Part shown: one piece after another, positions 62,296 through 64,000 of the stretch
Position numbering within the stretch: position 1 is the stretch's first letter
How the letters are laid out: every line of letters begins with the position of its first letter
Assembly: GCF_000372725.1 (NCBI RefSeq)
Contig: NW_005199770.1
Location: 2,025,048-2,089,047, forward strand
Direction of reading: 5' to 3'
Length of the DNA: 64,000 nt
DNA from: Emiliania huxleyi CCMP1516
Taxonomy: Eukaryota; Haptophyta; Isochrysidales; Noelaerhabdaceae
The notes under the pieces: generated by a model
Database searches by the model: none
What the model saw: only the letters and a program-made list of their open reading frames with translations
Told to the model about the DNA's origin: nothing
Translations under genes and position numbers: made by a program

Positions 62296-62456
62296 CAGGC
62301 AGCCCGCCTGACAGAGAGCTCGCCCTCAGCCACCAGGCGCAACGCAACGCTGGGCTAAGAAGGGTCCCAACCACCCCCGGCCTGCAGGGGAGAGGCAGAG
62401 GCTCCGAGAAGGCGCCGGTGGGGCACTGCGCAGGGAAATGCGCAACAAGTGCTTCT

Positions 62457-64000
62457 CTCGGCTGCACCTCGGCTGCACCTCGGCTGCACCTCGGCTGCAC
62501 CTCGGCTGCACCTCGGCTGCACCTCGGCTGCACCTCGGCTGCACCTCGGCTGCACCTCGGCTGCACCTCGGCTGCACCTCGGCTGCACCTCGGCTGCACC
62601 TCGGCTGCACCTCGGCTGCACCTCGGCTGCACCTCGGCTGCACCTCGGCTGCACCTCGGCTGCACCTCGGCTGCACCTCGGCTGCACCTCGGCTGCACCT
62701 CGGCTGCACCTCGGCTGCACCTCGGCTGCACCTCGGCTGCACCTCGGCTGCACCTCGGCTGCACCTCGGCTGCACCTCGGCTGCATCTCTCGGCTGCACC
62801 TCGGCTGCATCTCGGCTGCACCTGGGCTGCACCTCGGCTGCACCTCGGCTGCACCTCGGCTGCACCTCGGCTGCACCTCGGCTGCACCTCGGCTGCACCT
62901 CGGCTGCACCTCGGCTGCACCTCGGCTGCACCTCGGCTGCACCTCGGCTGCACCTCGGCTGCACCTCGGCTGCACCTCGGCTGCACCTCGGCTGCACCTC
63001 GGCTGCACCTCGGCTGCACCTCGGCTGCACCTCGGCTGCACCTCGGCTGCATCTCGGCTGCACCTCGGCTGCACCTCGGCTGCACCTCGGCAGCAGCTCG
63101 GCTGCAGCTCGGCTGCACCTCGGCTGCACCTCGGCTGCACCTCGGCTGCACCTCGGCTGCACCTCGGCTGCACCTCGGCTGCACCTCGGCTGCACCTCGG
63201 CTGCATCTCGGCTGCACCTCGGCTGCACCTCGGCTGCACCTCGGCTGCACCTCGGCTGCACCTCGGCTGCACCTCGGCTGCACCTCGGCTGCACCTCGGC
63301 TGCACCTCGGCTGCACCTCGGCTGCACCTCGGCTGCACCTCGGCTGCACCTCGGCTGCACCTCGGCTGCACCTCGGCTGCACCTCGGCTGCACCTCGGCT
63401 GCACCTCGGCTGCACCTCGGCTGCACCTCGGCTGCACCTCGGCTGCACCTCGGCAGCACCTCGGCAGCATCTCGCAGCTGCATCTCGCAGCTGCATCTCG
63501 GCTGCATCTCGGCTGCACCTCGGCTGCATCTCGCAGCTGCACCTGGGCTGCACCTCGGCTGCACCTCGGCTGCACCTCGGCTGCACCTCGGCTGCACCTC
63601 GGCTGCACCTCGGCTGCACCTCGGCTGCACCTCGGCTGCACCTCGGCTGCACCTCGGCTGCACCTCGGCTGCACCTCGGCTGCACCTCGGCTGCACCTCG
63701 GCTGCACCTCGGCTGCATCTCGCAGCTGCATCTCGGCTGCATCTTGGCTGCATCTCGGCTGCACCTCGGCTGCACCTCGGCTGCACCTCGGCTGCATCTC
63801 GGCTGCACCTCGGCTGCACCTCGGCTGCACCTCGGCTGCATCTCGCAGCTGCATCTCGGCTGCATCTTGGCTGCATCTCGGCTGCACCTTGGCTGCACCT
63901 CGGCTGCATCTCGGCTGCATCTCGGCTGCATCTCGGCTGCATCTCGGCTGCACCTCGGCTGCATCTCGCAGCTGCATCTCGGCTGCATCTCGGCTGCATC
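62457..64000. repeat. 11-bp minisatellite CTCGGCTGCAC, >1.5 kb, running off the window
   Basis: About 140 copies of CTCGGCTGCAC with occasional CTCGGCTGCAT, CTGGGCTGCAC and CTCGCAGCTGCAT variants, the variants recurring toward the right end in a higher-order pattern. Because 3 x 11 = 33, every frame of the minus strand reads the same peptide QPRCSRGAAEV, so the 540-1012-residue open frames here are not evidence of protein. Confidence 0.97.

Noticed and set aside
60950-63999. Open frames of 1012, 557 and 540 residues (QPRCSRGAAEV)n
   Set aside because: They are the three identical translations of an 11-bp minisatellite, which cannot contain a stop. There is no independent coding evidence.

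Overview
The window looks like nuclear DNA of a GC-rich unicellular eukaryotic alga. A haptophyte of the Emiliania/Gephyrocapsa type is my best guess. Reasons: genes are interrupted by short introns, many apparently with GC rather than GT donors; there are no operons or ribosome-binding sites; repeats are dense (10-11 bp minisatellites, CA/GT, CT and CCG tracts); interstitial CCCTAA telomere-type repeats occur; two N gaps (11948-12047, 31817-32186) mark a draft assembly; and the gene content is protist-like (ShKT modules, F-box/RCC1 proteins, hemerythrin, PARP, TKL-like kinase, Pro-rich wall-type protein). The species is inferred, not proven.

Layout. 0-6.3 kb: a DUF84 nucleoside triphosphatase with three short introns and a 1-nt frame break, an F-box/RCC1 gene (A), and the end of an N4/N6-type DNA methylase. 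6.6-10.4 kb: a secreted G8/ILEI/ShKT-like protein (minus strand, internally collapsed), a glycosyltransferase, and the end of a membrane protein. 10.9-16.3 kb: a GST-PhzF fusion (minus) diverging from a PARP-armadillo gene (plus). 16.8-20.6 kb: a retroelement-like relic and a second F-box/RCC1 gene (B). 21-25 kb: a foldback repeat, an unrecognised spliced gene, a truncated thioredoxin-like copy and a GT61 glycosyltransferase. 25-31.6 kb: a dioxygenase end, a decapeptide-repeat protein, and a thioredoxin-like/hemerythrin gene with in-frame TGA codons whose introns are packed with minisatellites. 32.7-39.7 kb: a small membrane protein, an LRR protein, an unrecognised spliced gene and a ShKT membrane protein. 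41-46.5 kb: a PUB/F-box/SUKH (FBXO3-like) gene, a sulfatase relic and an unknown helical protein. 47-54.8 kb: a membrane/dockerin-like/SPPPPS/spherulin-like locus, an unknown ORF and a many-exon CHAT-like gene. 55-64 kb: two repeat-associated ORFs and a membrane-linked protein kinase that runs into a >1.5-kb 11-bp minisatellite at the window end.

Unifying observation. In at least seven unrelated genes the first bases of an intron are a near copy of the first bases of the following exon, usually in the context AG|GC... or AG|GT.... Many of these introns also hold 10- or 11-bp tandem arrays, telomere-type repeats or microsatellites. This is the footprint expected if introns arose by tandem duplication of exon segments and were later expanded by repeats. 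Intron and exon boundaries given here were read by eye from protein-family continuity and AG/GT/GC signals, and they need transcript support.
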